DNA of 64,000 bases from Henricia sp. BOLD:AAB3569 (lineage: Eukaryota; Echinodermata; Asteroidea; Spinulosida; Echinasteridae), in contig JBBELK010000459.1 in assembly GCA_037783545.1 (NCBI GenBank), forward strand, positions 1-64,000, written 5' to 3'. The translations under genes and the position numbers were made by a program. Positions 35,703-47,212 of this stretch are shown piece by piece. The notes beneath the pieces are model-generated. The model had not been told where the DNA came from. It saw only the letters and a program-made list of their open reading frames with translations, and searched no databases. How positions within the stretch are numbered: the first letter of the stretch is position 1; each line of letters opens with the position of its first letter.

Positions 35703-36262
35703 AGGGCCAATGATTAGGAATTAAATCTATGCTATGAAACTACTCTACTCAGTTACAGTCATAAAAATGTAATTGGAGCTTTGTTTTGGGGGTGAGGGGG
35801 GGGGGGGGGGGGGGGTGGGGTGGGGGAGGAGGTTAAAACAAAGGTTTTTAGCTTTTATGCTAATGTATTTTTTTGCATGTTCGTGAGCAAGGTTGTAATG
35901 TCAGACGAGGCAAACACAGGAAAGTCACATTTAACTGTGCACAAAAAATTCCACTTTTTTTCTCAAACTTGCTGAAACGTTTGTAATCCATGGCCTTTTG
36001 AGTTTGTTTTACATGTTTCCTGTTGTAAGCCATGACAAAACTTGGGGTGGAAACTGCAGCAATTTGCTACAATTCCAGCCTGAAGACTTATGTTTTTTCT
36101 TTACTTTTCATGTCTTCCTGAAGTGATGCACTCCGAACATCGCCCTCTTTCTGTGATTCAATGTAATGAAATCTTCAAAGTTGAAAAAGGCTACCTTTTA
36201 TTGATTTTACATCAAAACGAACAATAGTAATATCTTGCTCAACAAGTATCTATCATGCACCG
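35703..36262 (-). mobile_element. MITE family G, copy 2, with poly-G expansion
   Basis: The minus strand is collinear with 57142-57716 (GGCTTACAACAGGAAACATG, ATGCTAATGTA region, ATAGCATAGATTT). At the position where copy 1 has ACCCCC, this copy has a G tract of about 25 at 35793-35830. The termini are degraded. Confidence 0.8.
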
Positions 36263-37664
36263 TTCTAGGGCTAATCCAAAGGGTTATACCTCGGAAATAC
36301 ACGTGGTTTTACAAAAGAAACCAAAGCAATACCATCGAGAAAATACACGCAGAGAATTGCAGAAGTTACATGGAACATATCTCCATGGTTGGAAGGAAAA
36401 AAAGTGAAGCATAAATGGGCAATAATTAATAGTTTATGTTGCAAATGAGACGCACGGTCATTGTCATAATTTATAGACACAACAAAACGTACACTGAGCA
36501 ACAGAAATAACGCAACAATTTTCTCCACTTTTTAATAAAAAAAACCCAGTCAATCTGAGAGCGGGAATTTTTTTCAGCACACAGAAGCTTTTTTTAGTCA
36601 TGCATGCATAATGAGCTGTATGTGAATATGTCGATGTCAATTTAATTACAAAAGAAATGTTCTCGCTTTCTTATTAAACTGCATGAAAGTTTGCGTTTGC
36701 TTTGTTGCTCGGTAGGCCTGAATATTTTTCCATCTTACCTTCAACTCTTTCATGTTGGCGCTGCTTTTGGCTAATATCAAATACGAAAGCAGGAGTAGTT
36801 CATTAACACACACACGGCGCAAGGAAAGATAAGATCCGGATGAAGTAAACGTAGTAGTGCGAAATAATGACAATGGGTTCAAATTCCGGCCTGACCCGGG
36901 CGGACAGGTGTACCACGCGTGAGGCGTTCTTGATTGTGGGAGATCAATGCGGGGGTAACGCGGCGGTGACCCCAAGGCCGAGCCGGACGGGCCTTGTCCG
37001 TGGGTAGTTGGTAGATAACTAGTCCTGTCGCTGCATCTTGCTGAAGTCAATGCCTCTTGATTTATTTTGCAATGCCTTCAAGAATCACAGGGTGCTCATA
37101 CCTGGAGTTCCGTCGCGCGGCTTAAAAGCTCAACCGAGCCACATACGGCAGGTGTCACTCTTACGCGGTCGCAATGCCACCCCAGTGTGTTTTTCTGTGG
37201 ACGCCAGGCAAGGCAAACTGAGCTTAAGCCCCGGCGTGAGATAGCGAGACACCACGGTGTGGCAAAAATCCGATGGCCGGAACTTGGTCCACAACGAGCA
37301 CAGGTGTGGCAGATCAAGCCTTTGATCATGTCCATCCACAACAGGACAGGCCGTCCGAGATTTCTCCAGACGCTACCGCCACGCCACAACACCACAAATC
37401 ATTATGCCCGAGCTTTGTAACCCGTGTCAATTAAAAAATAGCCACAAGCAACGGTGATCTCGTCCCGAGGGTTTAGGCCTACACGCCGTTTTAATGCCTT
37501 CACTCCTAGCTTGCTTAACTCGGACGCCTGCCTATATAGCTGGACCGTCGTCACCACTTTCTATTTACCGGTCAGTTCCTCGGAAAAACACCATGGAGTT
37601 TTCTGCTTTCCCGCTCCCCGTTGCAAAGCTTTAACACCAATAATTTGAAAAACTCCAAAGTCTT

Positions 37665-38049
37665 AAGGCCAATTTAGACGATCATACTTCAAGTGTTCAT
37701 CCAAAAAATGTAATAGACGATGTTCAAGCTTGTTCAAGGTCACTAGAAGTCCCAGTTTACACCAAAGATTGTTCATGAATGTTTTTTGGATTTTGCGGAT
37801 TATCATGCGACCTGAAATAACATGTGACCCAAATTTGCAATGTGATTGGTTTAGAGGCTGAACACTGTCATACATTTGTTCAAAATAATTAATGTGCATG
37901 CTCGAACATAGTCCAACTTGTTCAAGCTTGTTCGGAGATGTTCAAATTCCCATTTAGGCCTACACGATAGAACATTTCCCTTGAACATCGTCATACAAAT
38001 GTTGGATGGAGTTTTGAACAAAAGTACTATGATCGTGTAAATTGGCCTT
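37665..38049. mobile_element. MITE with about 25-bp TIRs
   Basis: AAGGCCAATTTAGACGATCA … TGATCGTGTAAATTGGCCTT. The interior repeats GTTCAAGCTTGTTC-type motifs. 385 bp, non-coding. Confidence 0.85.
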
Positions 38050-38549
38050 TACCGATAATTGATTAGCAATAATCGATTGCAAGAGTTCCAAGTATACGCA
38101 GTTCGGCTCGCGTTCAACAAGCTTTGATGGCATGTTCGGAATGCCCAAACCGGTTCTTGCAAACTGCCCCCATATGACTTTACCATCCCTCCATCTAGCA
38201 CGCCAGATAATATATAAGCGCAAATCCGGATGTTACCAATATTTTAACGGTCCTCCATAAAGAAAAACGGCAGGCGCGCTCTGCAGGATGCATAACAACA
38301 TGAGTACAGACTTCTGGCTGACAAGTGCGGTGAATTTCCGGTTGAGTACAGGCGCGTCAACTTGCCAAAACCAGGAGCGGGCAATCGGGGGTGACAGGCC
38401 CGGTGCGATGGGTCACCAATTCGCGGTCCCACGAGGAAAATTTATCAATCCGGGAACAAGGAAGATGGATTTGAAAGGAGGTTTTAATAAATCCAGCAAA
38501 ATGATAGGGTGGGTATATCATTTGTCAAAATGCTAACTTCCTGAAATCT

Positions 38550-38726
38550 ATCACTCTCTAAAATTTAAAAAAGAGTGAAAAACCACTCTTTCGAGAGCCA
38601 TATTAGGAACAACTTGTTTTAGACTGAAGATTTCACTCGTTTTAGTGGAGGGTTCACTTTTTCCCAGAGTGAAAAAACACAATGAAAGAGCGAAATATTC
38701 ACTCTAAAACGAGCATCCAAAATACT
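38550..38726. repeat. Cluster of CACTCT / AGAGTGAAAAA motifs
   Basis: At least eight alternating direct and inverted forms of CACTCT-type motifs (TCACTCTCTAAAAT, AGAGTGAAAAACCACTCT, TTCACTCTAAAACGAG), so many alternative hairpins are possible. The boundaries are unclear. Confidence 0.55.
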
Positions 38727-39083
38727 CGATGATTTTGTAAAATTTTGGAGTAGTCAGATTAGAAGAGTGCAGTCATTTCCACGTGGCACAACTTTTCAGA
38801 ATGTTAGCACCTGTGCGATTCCCCCAAATATTCCCCACGTTGACCCCAAATGGGAACAATATACCACGTTGCCCACAACCGGACGGGATTGGACTGGAAT
38901 GAACGGGGTGGTTTGGGGGTTGGGTTGGGGTAGGAGGGGTGGGTTGCGGGTTTGTTTGTGTACGTGGTTTGTGGCAGCACCATGTGAATATCTCTTTTGT
39001 ATACGTGTGGTTCTGAAAAGAACCGGCGAGTGTGAACACAACGTTTTGAGTGTGCTCTGCTCATCTTCAGGAAAACTACAAGT

Positions 39084-39382
39084 AATGCACCTATCAATTG
39101 TTTCCCCCCCCCCCCCCCCCCCCCCCCTCCCCCCCGGGCTACCCCACCTAAGAGGTGGGGATTGTCACTTTTTGCGTGACAAAATCCCCACCCCTGGGGC
39201 AACATTTAGGTGACAAAAATCCCCACCCTCGGGTGCAAAACATGCGCGTCTTGTATACAAATGCACAGAAAAGTTTATTTCAAAGGGTCAAATGCCCCAC
39301 CTGGGGCATTAAAAACGTGACCAAACCCCCACCTAGGGGTGGGGCAGCGCGGGGGAGGGGGCGGGAACAATTTATAGGTGCA
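39084..39382. mobile_element. MITE with C/G-rich inverted arms
   Basis: AATGCACCTATCAATTGTTT + CCCCC… is mirrored by GGGGCGGGAACAATTTATAG + GTGCAT. Inside are CCCCACCTAAGAGGTGGGG and GCCCCACCTGGGGC palindromes. The left arm carries a C tract of more than 20. Confidence 0.8.
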
Positions 39383-40081
39383 TAATGTGCAGTCTAACCA
39401 CTTCCTTCAGCCAAGCATGGTTGTACGATTGCATCCCGATTACATTGAGAAGAGCGTTTCTCTATACACAACATGCCCCATGCAGTATAACTACAAACTA
39501 AGCAAAACAAAGTACCAATGGCTCCAGGGTTTTAAGCACGATCAATAAACCAACTTCTGAAGTTCATGTTAACAACTACAATGTGTGTCAACTGAAGGCA
39601 CAGTGCTCAACACGTGTTTCACCTCCAGATATTTACACTGTAACCCTTTCTTGGAGTGTTAATGAGTCGATTTCCTCCTAATTCGCGCCGTTTGCTCCTT
39701 CCATGCTGGTATAGTACAGCGGTTTAAGACAAAACACCTTCGCCATGTTATGACAACTGTCAACAAGCTTTTCCTTCGGCTGATAATGCAATATGCGTTA
39801 TAATCCAAGGAATTTCCTGTGCGATTCTCAATCTAATTAGATAGAGGAACTAACAAGACGTGCAGGGTCACTTCCGTCAACACGGGTTGCCGATAATTAA
39901 AGGGACGTGTTAATTAGAGTGGAGGTATTTTTGGCGGGAACGAAATAATTGATTCACGGCATTATAGGAGTCATTGACGGAAGTTGGGAACCAGACCATA
40001 AAAGGTTCGGGTTTTGATTCACGAAATAAGGGAGGGTCGACTAGTTCCCGGGCTCAAAATGATAATTTGAGATAGCTTTAG

Positions 40082-40145
40082 ACCATATCGAATAGCTGCC
40101 CGGCCTTTAAGGGCACTTTCTTTGTTTCTTGAGGACATGCCGCGC
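40082..40145 (+). repeat. Half copy of the 45.9-kb MITE (family J)
   Basis: TAGACCATATCGAATAGCTG and TTTCTTTGTTTCTTGAGGAC match the left half of 45911-46056. Confidence 0.65.
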
Positions 40146-40224
40146 GATTAAATGGCCGTCAATTTGTATTAAAATGTAACTTAACAACTGGGATAGTTCA
40201 GAATTATATAATAGACTATATACC

Positions 40225-40375
40225 AACGTGTGATGTCAGTTAGGGTAACTGGGTCTACGCATTCGCTGGTAATCTCAAACGCCCATTGCTAAAACGCAGA
40301 TAAACACTGAGTTCACTGGTTTTAGTGTAGACCCAGTAATCTTGGCAACACACAAAGGGTGACGCTTTCACTTTA
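40225..40375 (+). repeat. Dispersed repeat family C, copy 1
   Basis: GGGTAACTGGGTCTACGCAT, TCGCTGGTAATCTCAAACG and GGCAACACAC are collinear with 58813-58950. This copy also has an internal AACTGGGTCTAC / GTAGACCCAGT inverted repeat. Confidence 0.7.
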
Positions 40376-40470
40376 GTATACTCTGTTGGCAAAGGGAAAC
40401 TGTCCTGCAACCATGCAACACCGAGAGAAAATGGGTTTTTATAGGGAAAACCTGAGTGGTATACCAATGT

Positions 40471-40610
40471 GCCCCATAGCTCAGCTGGTAGAGCATCTGC
40501 CCGGTGTGTCAGAGGTCTTGGGGGAAACCTGAGGGACTCGAGTACATGTATACCACTATATAGTGCCTCATAGCCCAGCTGGTATACAGCATCTGCACGG
40601 AGGTTATTCT
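40471..40610 (+). repeat. Two successive tRNA-like SINE heads, family T3
   Basis: GCCCCATAGCTCAGCTGGTA starts a tRNA-like head at 40471. A second, degraded head (GTGCCTCATAGCCCAGCTGG) starts at about 40562. Both continue into GCATCTGC-type sequence. Neither has an intact T-arm (the first reads GTCTTGGGGGAAACC), which rules out a working tRNA gene. Confidence 0.6.
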
Positions 40611-40624
40611 GGAAACATCCATAA

Positions 40625-40755
40625 ACTCTTTGCACCGGCGGCGATGACAGGGGCAGGTTTCCTTATTAAAATAATGAGACAATACATCCACAAAACGTCT
40701 ACTCATGCATGACGCACGGTGACAATGCACGTGACTGCCCCCAAGATGGCTGACG
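40625..40755 (-). repeat. Fragment related to the 47.1-kb MITE
   Basis: The minus strand shares GGGCAGTCACGTGCA, ACCGTGCGTCATG and GTCATCGCCGCCGG with 47071-47212 (GGGCAGTCACATTGCA, ACCGTGCGTCATG, GTCATGGCCGCCGG). Confidence 0.6.
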
Positions 40756-40825
40756 CGTACAAAGGATCTATTAGATGATGTTTAGCGGTGAAATAGCAAA
40801 ACAGCGGGCACAGTGACCGCTACAC

Positions 40826-41610
40826 ACACAAAATGAATAGTAAAAAATAATTAGGTAAACAAAGTTTGGTAAAATTTTACACAATTTAGGTAAAGCAACG
40901 TCAAAAGAAAGTACTGCTTTGTTGTGTAAAATAAAGCAAACCAAATTTATATGTAAACCATGATTTTACACAACTTTCGTAATTGTTTACACAGTCCATG
41001 TACGTTTTACAAAATATAATGTAAAATTTACCAAACAATTATGTTACGCCACGTTCGGAGGATCCGTGCATAATTACGCATGCGCGTAGGGGACGTACAA
41101 AGTCCTGTTTCTACGGCGTGCTAACCATGGCTATTACGTTGCTTAGGTTTGAACACCACCGGGTTGCAAGCACTTTTTGGGCAAGCTCTCTAAGACTCTC
41201 TTTCGGTAAGTTCTGATTCCCTAGAAGCGACTCTTGGGTCCTAAGTTGAATCTTGAGACATATCCAAATTTTAATACATGAAAATTAAAGTACCTGAAAA
41301 TTTAGTAAATTTTTTACATGGTGAAACCGTAAAAGGAAAACCTAATAAACAAGTAAAAGTCCAGTCATTTAACAAAGACACCATGTAGTTTTTTACCTTT
41401 AGATTTTGTAAAGTTTTACTTCACCGTTTTTACCAAGATATTGTGTAAATTTACATACCTATTTTCAAAGTAAAATTTTACCAAACAGTTGTGATAAACC
41501 TTACCCAACACCTGTTATGTAAAATTTTACCTAACTATTAGCAGGTTCGTATAGCACATTGCAATTATGTAAAATTTTACACAACTTGTGTATTTTTTTC
41601 TGTGTGTGTA
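40826..41610. repeat. Array of GTAAAATTTTAC palindromes, possible element
   Basis: Four exact and many variant GTAAAATTTTAC motifs, usually followed by ACAACT or CAAACA, are spread over about 780 bp. The outer ends CACACACAAAA… and …TTTTTCTGTGTGTG are roughly inverted, so this may be one large low-complexity MITE. Confidence 0.6.
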
Positions 41611-41959
41611 TTTAACCAGTCTCTTCTGCTAAACCGCCACATACGCAGTTTGACAGCATGGAATGGAATTTTGGCCCCAGTCTGTCCTACTTTATTAGAA
41701 GGTTCAAGAAAACCCCGTGCATATGCTAACCGTTACTCTGTAAGATTAATTACAGTGTAGGCCTATGGGAAATTCAAAGGCCTTGTTTTTATTCGAAAGT
41801 GTCGTTTGGTATATTGCAGCTGCACGCAAGACACGTAGGCACTCACGCACCAACTTAGAGTGCCACGCGTAGCCTAGATTTTACAGTTGGGGGAGGGAGA
41901 GGGGTCATTCTCGAGTAATGTACTATGTTTTCCCTTCATATTTTGTTTTCATTTTGACA

Positions 41960-42912
41960 TTAGGCATACAAAAAAAATGTTATGTTGGCGTAACGGGCCC
42001 CCAAATATAGGGTAGGTAGGTAGGGATTTATTATTATTATTATTTTTTTTTTCTCCCAGCAACGAAAATGACATGTTTTCTAATTGTTTAAGCCGGTAGT
42101 AATACACGGTAACAAAAGAAAACAAGGCTACACACAACAAATAGTATACTTTTAAACTCTTGATGACATTTATTTTATTATTTTGTATGTCTTTTTTTCA
42201 TACATACATTTGTATGTCACATTTTCCCTTGATGGAAACACTGTACGCTTCGGAACCGGGCGCCATGTTGATGCGACTGTGTAAAACACGGGGCCGGGGT
42301 CACAAAATAGTTTACAATTTTTAGAATGTATATACAGTGTATACATATCAGTTTTTATTGTGTAAAATGCTGAAAAAAATAATTAAAATAATTTATATTG
42401 TAACAAACTATTTTTTAAACACAAAATAAATAGCCAAATATTTTAAATATTGTATGTAGTTGTCCGCGCCGTGCAACAGTCTAGGACGAGGCTACCATAT
42501 TTTTCATGTAGAGCTCCCTTCAGCGAGCGTGAGGCTGCTCTCTGAGTGGGAGTCGGGGACGCGACTATACATGTACAATGTATACTTGGTGCATCTATCT
42601 CCGTATCGATATCACACTTGTACATGTACATGTACATGTACATTGTTGTAGAGCCTGCGCAATCTTCTGCTGCATGTTCGATCGTTGGTGCAACAATGTG
42701 CACTCCAAAGTTCCACGCGCGCCAGCGTCAGACAAGTCAATACAACAATGAGAAAAGGTCAGAAATGGTTTCAAACGTATTTATAACTCATTTATATAGA
42801 TTTTAATCATGAAATTTCTTCCCTTGAAAAAAATAAAAATATCCAGGGTCGGCCGTATTTTTAGGGTCGGTCGGGTTACGCCAACATAACATATTTGTTT
42901 TGTATGTCTTAA
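41960..42912. mobile_element. Inverted-repeat element of about 950 bp
   Basis: AATGTTATGTTGGCGTAAC at about 41976 and GTTACGCCAACATAACATAT at 42875, with ATACAAA-type sequence outside, are inverted. The following CCGACCGACCCTAAAAATAC-like block is also mirrored. The interior holds (TACATG)n at about 42618. No transposase. Confidence 0.75.
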
Positions 42913-42974
42913 TAACAATTCTTGTTACTACTGAATTATGGAAATACACCCCAAAAAATACTTGAAATACCTCA

Positions 42975-43312
42975 GGAATATTGTAACGGTCAAGCGGTCT
43001 AGCGAATCGAACCCCGAGAGCTTAATTCTGCAGGTCGTGGGTTTGAATCCAGGCCTGACTGCCCGCATCCATGGTGCGTGTGCCCTTGGGCAAGGTACTT
43101 TGCCATACATTGACTCTCTCTATATCCAGGAGGAAATAGGTGCCGTAGGAAGTGAAATCTATTTTGAATAGTACTGTGTGCGTAAGCTGCACGGGACTGC
43201 ATGCTCCCCCAGGGAGTTATGATTTTATTAAGCCCAATGACCATGAGTAAAAGTTTAACAGCGCCTTGAGCATCCTTGGGATGGCTATGTGCGCGATATA
43301 AATGTCTCCAGG
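42975..43312 (+). repeat. SINE with tRNA-like head and CR1-like tail
   Basis: Head with GGTCAAGCGGTCTAGCG and a B box GGTTTGAATCC. A central block reads TGTGCCCTTGGGCAAGGTAC. The 3' end, GGCTATGTGCGCGATATAAAT, resembles the GCGCTATATAAAT tail of CR1/L2-type LINEs that would mobilise it. About 340 bp, apparently near full length. Confidence 0.8.
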
Positions 43313-45910
43313 TCTATATATGTTTTTCATTGTCGTAAAATACGAAACCTGCAGGTGAATGGCACCTTCAAGCATAAATGCAGATGATTCGAACTTGGAG
43401 AAACATATCCATATAGCTTGAGATTTAAGTGACATTTTTAAGAATCTCTAAGACCTTTTGTAAAAAGAAATAGAAAGATAAATAGCCTAAATTAGTACGA
43501 CAAAAGGCGCCACCATAATTTGTATCTATCCATATCCTCCACATATTGGAATATTTCGAAAAAGAAGAGTGTTTCCTATCGACGGAGCAAGGCTCGTCCT
43601 TGTAAAATTTACAAGGAAAGATAATTATTATAAACCCCAGAAAACTGCAAGCTACCGTGTGGTATTAAGCAGAAAATGTCCGACCATCCAGTCGCAGCAA
43701 CGCCTCTGATATGGTGTGAACAGCAACAATTAAAAACACACTGACGTATGGCATTTGGTAAACAGATTTCCGGGGTCAATGACCGCTCGGTCGAGGCGAG
43801 AAGTCACTTGGGTGTTTTGTGCCATGCTCAAATCTTTTCCTATTTGTATATACACGATGTTATGGTCACTCTTTTTGCAATATAATTCACGACCACGTGA
43901 TTTTTTTTTTTCCATTTTGGTTTTTTTTAACTTGAGATTAATCGTAAATAGAGGGATCTGCCTGTGGTTTTCTTCCGGGCCTTAGGGCTTCGAGATCCTG
44001 CTGAAAGGTTTATACCCGGAGATGTCGTGTGCATGCATAGCGTGAATGACGGAACACAGAAAGATCTCATGCAGTTGCGATGTCAAAATATAGAATCTGT
44101 CCATCGCTATTGAAAACGGAGAGGTCCTCATCTGTTATACGTCAGTGATCCTTGTTATTACATGTAATGCCCGTGTAAAACATTTATAAACACTCATTAG
44201 TAATATGTACACAATTGTCAAAACAGAAATCGCCCCACCGATAGTTTTATGATAGAAAAATAGGAGGATGAAAAATTATAGGCCTGCCGGTCTTACTCGA
44301 AAACTTTGGAATAGCCTACACAAAGTACATGTGTATCCGGAACAGAAACCCACACGGACGACGGAAATACAGAGATCTTGTTGCAAATAGACAATGCCAT
44401 CATATTTTTATGCATGCCACCCATTACAAGCCCTATATGCCACTCCAAGGAATGGCCTACTGCAGAGAAACCAACCCCTCCTACCGAAGCAAGACCAGGT
44501 TAACGATGGCAATTTGAAATTGCTCAATAGCCCCCTGAAGGAATTTCAGACCGGTATGTTATTGCAAAAGCCAACAGCTTATGCAAAATAGAAAATTGTC
44601 CGGCGTATATTTTAAACAGAAATCCATGTCCTAAAGCGGCGCAGAACATAGGCAGTATACCTTTAAGGACAAACGACTTTTATGTACAGACACTTTTAGC
44701 TTCGAATATCACCAGATAGGAAACATCCAAATTGGCCTGAAGCTTATGGCGGATACAGAAACAACGATCAACACGGACGTAGAGCGTCTCCTAACGAGGT
44801 CGTTATAGGAAGACCGTCAAAACAGTTGCTGTTAACAACTCAGCGAGTCATCCTCCCGGATGCCACTTGGCTATTTTTGTCTCCTTCTTTCATGATCTGT
44901 CCAATCAGCAGGGGGTACTTGTGTGCGGCGGGCGCAGGGACAATGGGGCTTCATCATCTCGGTTACAAAAACAAGACTGTGGCAGATGGAAGGGGAATTA
45001 AGGAGGGGAATTAAAGAGGCGAACGGATCGCACCCAATTTTATCTGTTAGAAAGTCAAGGCATCCTTCGAAACACCGTTCGCATGTTGCCACAACATGAG
45101 AACAGAGTTTCGAATGCCCAGAACGAACACGTGAACATCGTTCTCGAACAAGATCCTCACTCCCTGCTCAGTGGGAGTCATGGGTGAAGAACACTCGAGA
45201 ACAAAGGTGGCCGACAAAGAATGAATGGCTATACGGTCCATGGAAGTAATTTAGCTGGCTACCGGTAATTTACTCGCAACTTTAGTAAGTTAACTGTAGG
45301 CATGTTTTTGGTAGTGTAACATACGTATGTGTGTTCTCTATTTGGGGGTTGTGTTTTGTTAGTTCTTGTAGAGACGGCGTAGGCCTATGTTACGGTAGAG
45401 GCCGAGAGCGGATAAGGCACAACGAAATAATACACAGAGGAGCTCAGCTATGCAGAGAAACAATTATATTCTCAATAACTCAATTCTACCCGGTGCATGC
45501 AATGTATACAAGATTAAACCTCAGAACATACGGCTGTAAACAGCGTATGTCTGGGTATAGAAGAGTAGCTCAGTACATGAAGTGAAGATCTCTGACAAAT
45601 CTCTGATAATCTCTGATAATCTGACTAGAATGGTAAAATGCGGACATTTTAAAAATATTTCAGAGGGTCAACTCTAGAGGAAAATAGAGTACGATGTCAT
45701 ATAAGGAAAACATAACTTATATGACATCATTTCCGAGTAAAAGCATGCTGACGTAATGGTCATTCTTGGGGAAGTACCCTTATGACCATATATACAAGCA
45801 GCCATTCGACGGTCATTACCTATAATGTGCCCTATGTAAATATCTCAATGTTATTCAATGTGCATTTATAGAATCGCGTTGATACACCCTGGATTTAGTA
45901 CGCGAGTGCA
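43313..45910. other. No gene seen
   Basis: No interspersed family recognised. Short frames (up to about 84 codons) lack features. There is a small ATAACTTATATGACATCAT / ATGATGTCATATAAG-type inverted pair at about 45693-45731. Confidence 0.35.
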
Positions 45911-46056
45911 TAGACCGTATCGAATAGCTGCAATCTTATAGGACAGTTTCTTTGTTCCGCGAGGACATGCATGGTTGCACATGTTGTGCTTACATTGTTG
46001 ACTATTTTAAACAACAACCGTTGCCCTACAAGATGGCAGCTATTCGATACGGTCTA
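45911..46056. mobile_element. Compact MITE (family J), perfect 21-bp TIRs
   Basis: TAGACCGTATCGAATAGCTG(C) and its exact complement bound 146 bp. TA at each tip suggests a TA target (inference). Confidence 0.9.
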
Positions 46057-46727
46057 TAACGGCCCCACAAAGGCCACCATGGATGGAGCTGGTTTGTTGT
46101 GTACAAAGATGGCCCAGAATGCTTTGCGTGAGATATACACACAGCACATGAATATCCAAGACGTGTCTACGCGTCAGTGAAACAGGTAAAACAACTTTCC
46201 GACCCGACAGCCCCTTTAATTTCGCGCGGGAAGACAGTCCATCAAAACAAGACAGATCACGGGGCGCGAAACTGCAAAGCGTTTCCGCGCCAAAATGAGG
46301 AACGTCCTGATTGTGCAAGACTCGACCCTCGTCCCCAGGGATTGCCGGCAGACCAAGCTTCCTCGTGCCTCAGTCCGTCCAATATAGCCTACATGTATTT
46401 GGAATGACCAGACTGAAAAGAAGGGAATTTTATCAGTCCGAGATGATTAACTACGGGAAATGAATTATTGGGGAATCGGATCTGCTATATTATCCTTGTT
46501 ATTCAGAAATAAAAAACATTCGGAATGAAATTTGATCTTAGTCATATTCATTCATAAATGTCAATATTTTGAACCAATTAAATAAAATGCTAACTCAAAA
46601 AATAACGCACTGCACCAAACTCATGCACATAACATATATTGACCCACATTCGGTCCACCAATGTAGGCCCAGGCAGACATGAAATAACGCGTTATATAGG
46701 ACGGTTCATTCGGACCTAATCAGTTCT

Positions 46728-46927
46728 ATAAGGGGCCGTCCAAAGTTGTAAACAGAGAGTAGTATTTTTCAAGACCCCATCCCTCCCCGAAATACAAATT
46801 ATCAACATTTTTCTGACAGTAAAATGTCAACATTTTACAGCGCATGTCCTTCGCAGCTTTCGACCCTCTCCCCCTTCCTACTCCTTGTAGAACCGTGAAT
46901 ATGTTGACAACTTTGGACGGCCTATAT
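46728..46927. mobile_element. MITE, first of three end to end
   Basis: GGGGCCGTCCAAAGTTGTAA and TTGACAACTTTGGACGGCC are inverted, with TATA outside each. About 195 bp. Confidence 0.85.
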
Positions 46928-46956
46928 ACAACCCAACAATCTGATTGGAAAGATGT

Positions 46957-47074
46957 TATAGACTATTTATGCGTTCCGAGCCTCGTCTCCAGAGCGAGAT
47001 TTGGAACGCATAGGCATACGTAACCGGCACCTTTTCATTCGGCCGTTCGCATGAACGCGTGAATAGAGTCTATA
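46957..47074. mobile_element. MITE, second of three
   Basis: TATAGACTATTTATGCGTTC … GAACGCGTGAATAGAGTCTA are imperfect inverted ends. An internal hairpin reads ATGCGTTCCGAGCCTCG … CGAGATTTGGAACGCAT. Confidence 0.75.
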
Positions 47075-47212
47075 TAGGGCCCTTGCACGGGAGGCCATGA
47101 CAGTGGGCAGTCACATTGCAACCGTGCGTCATGTACGAGCAGGCACTTGTTACATAATTTTAATATAAAAACCTGCACTCTGTCATGGCCGCCGGTACAA
47201 AGGCTCTATATA
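47071..47212. mobile_element. MITE, third of three
   Basis: TATATAGGGCCCTTGCACGG…GGCCATGACAG is mirrored by CTGTCATGGCCGCCGG…GGCTCTATATA over about 33 bp. It shares the TATA with its left neighbour. Confidence 0.8.

Noticed and set aside
36646-37050. 134-codon minus-strand frame
   Set aside because: No domain; overlaps frames on the other strand in a GC-rich patch.
40471-40535. Possible tRNA gene (TAGCTCAGCTGGTAGAGC)
   Set aside because: T-arm sequence is destroyed and no acceptor pairing; it is a SINE head.
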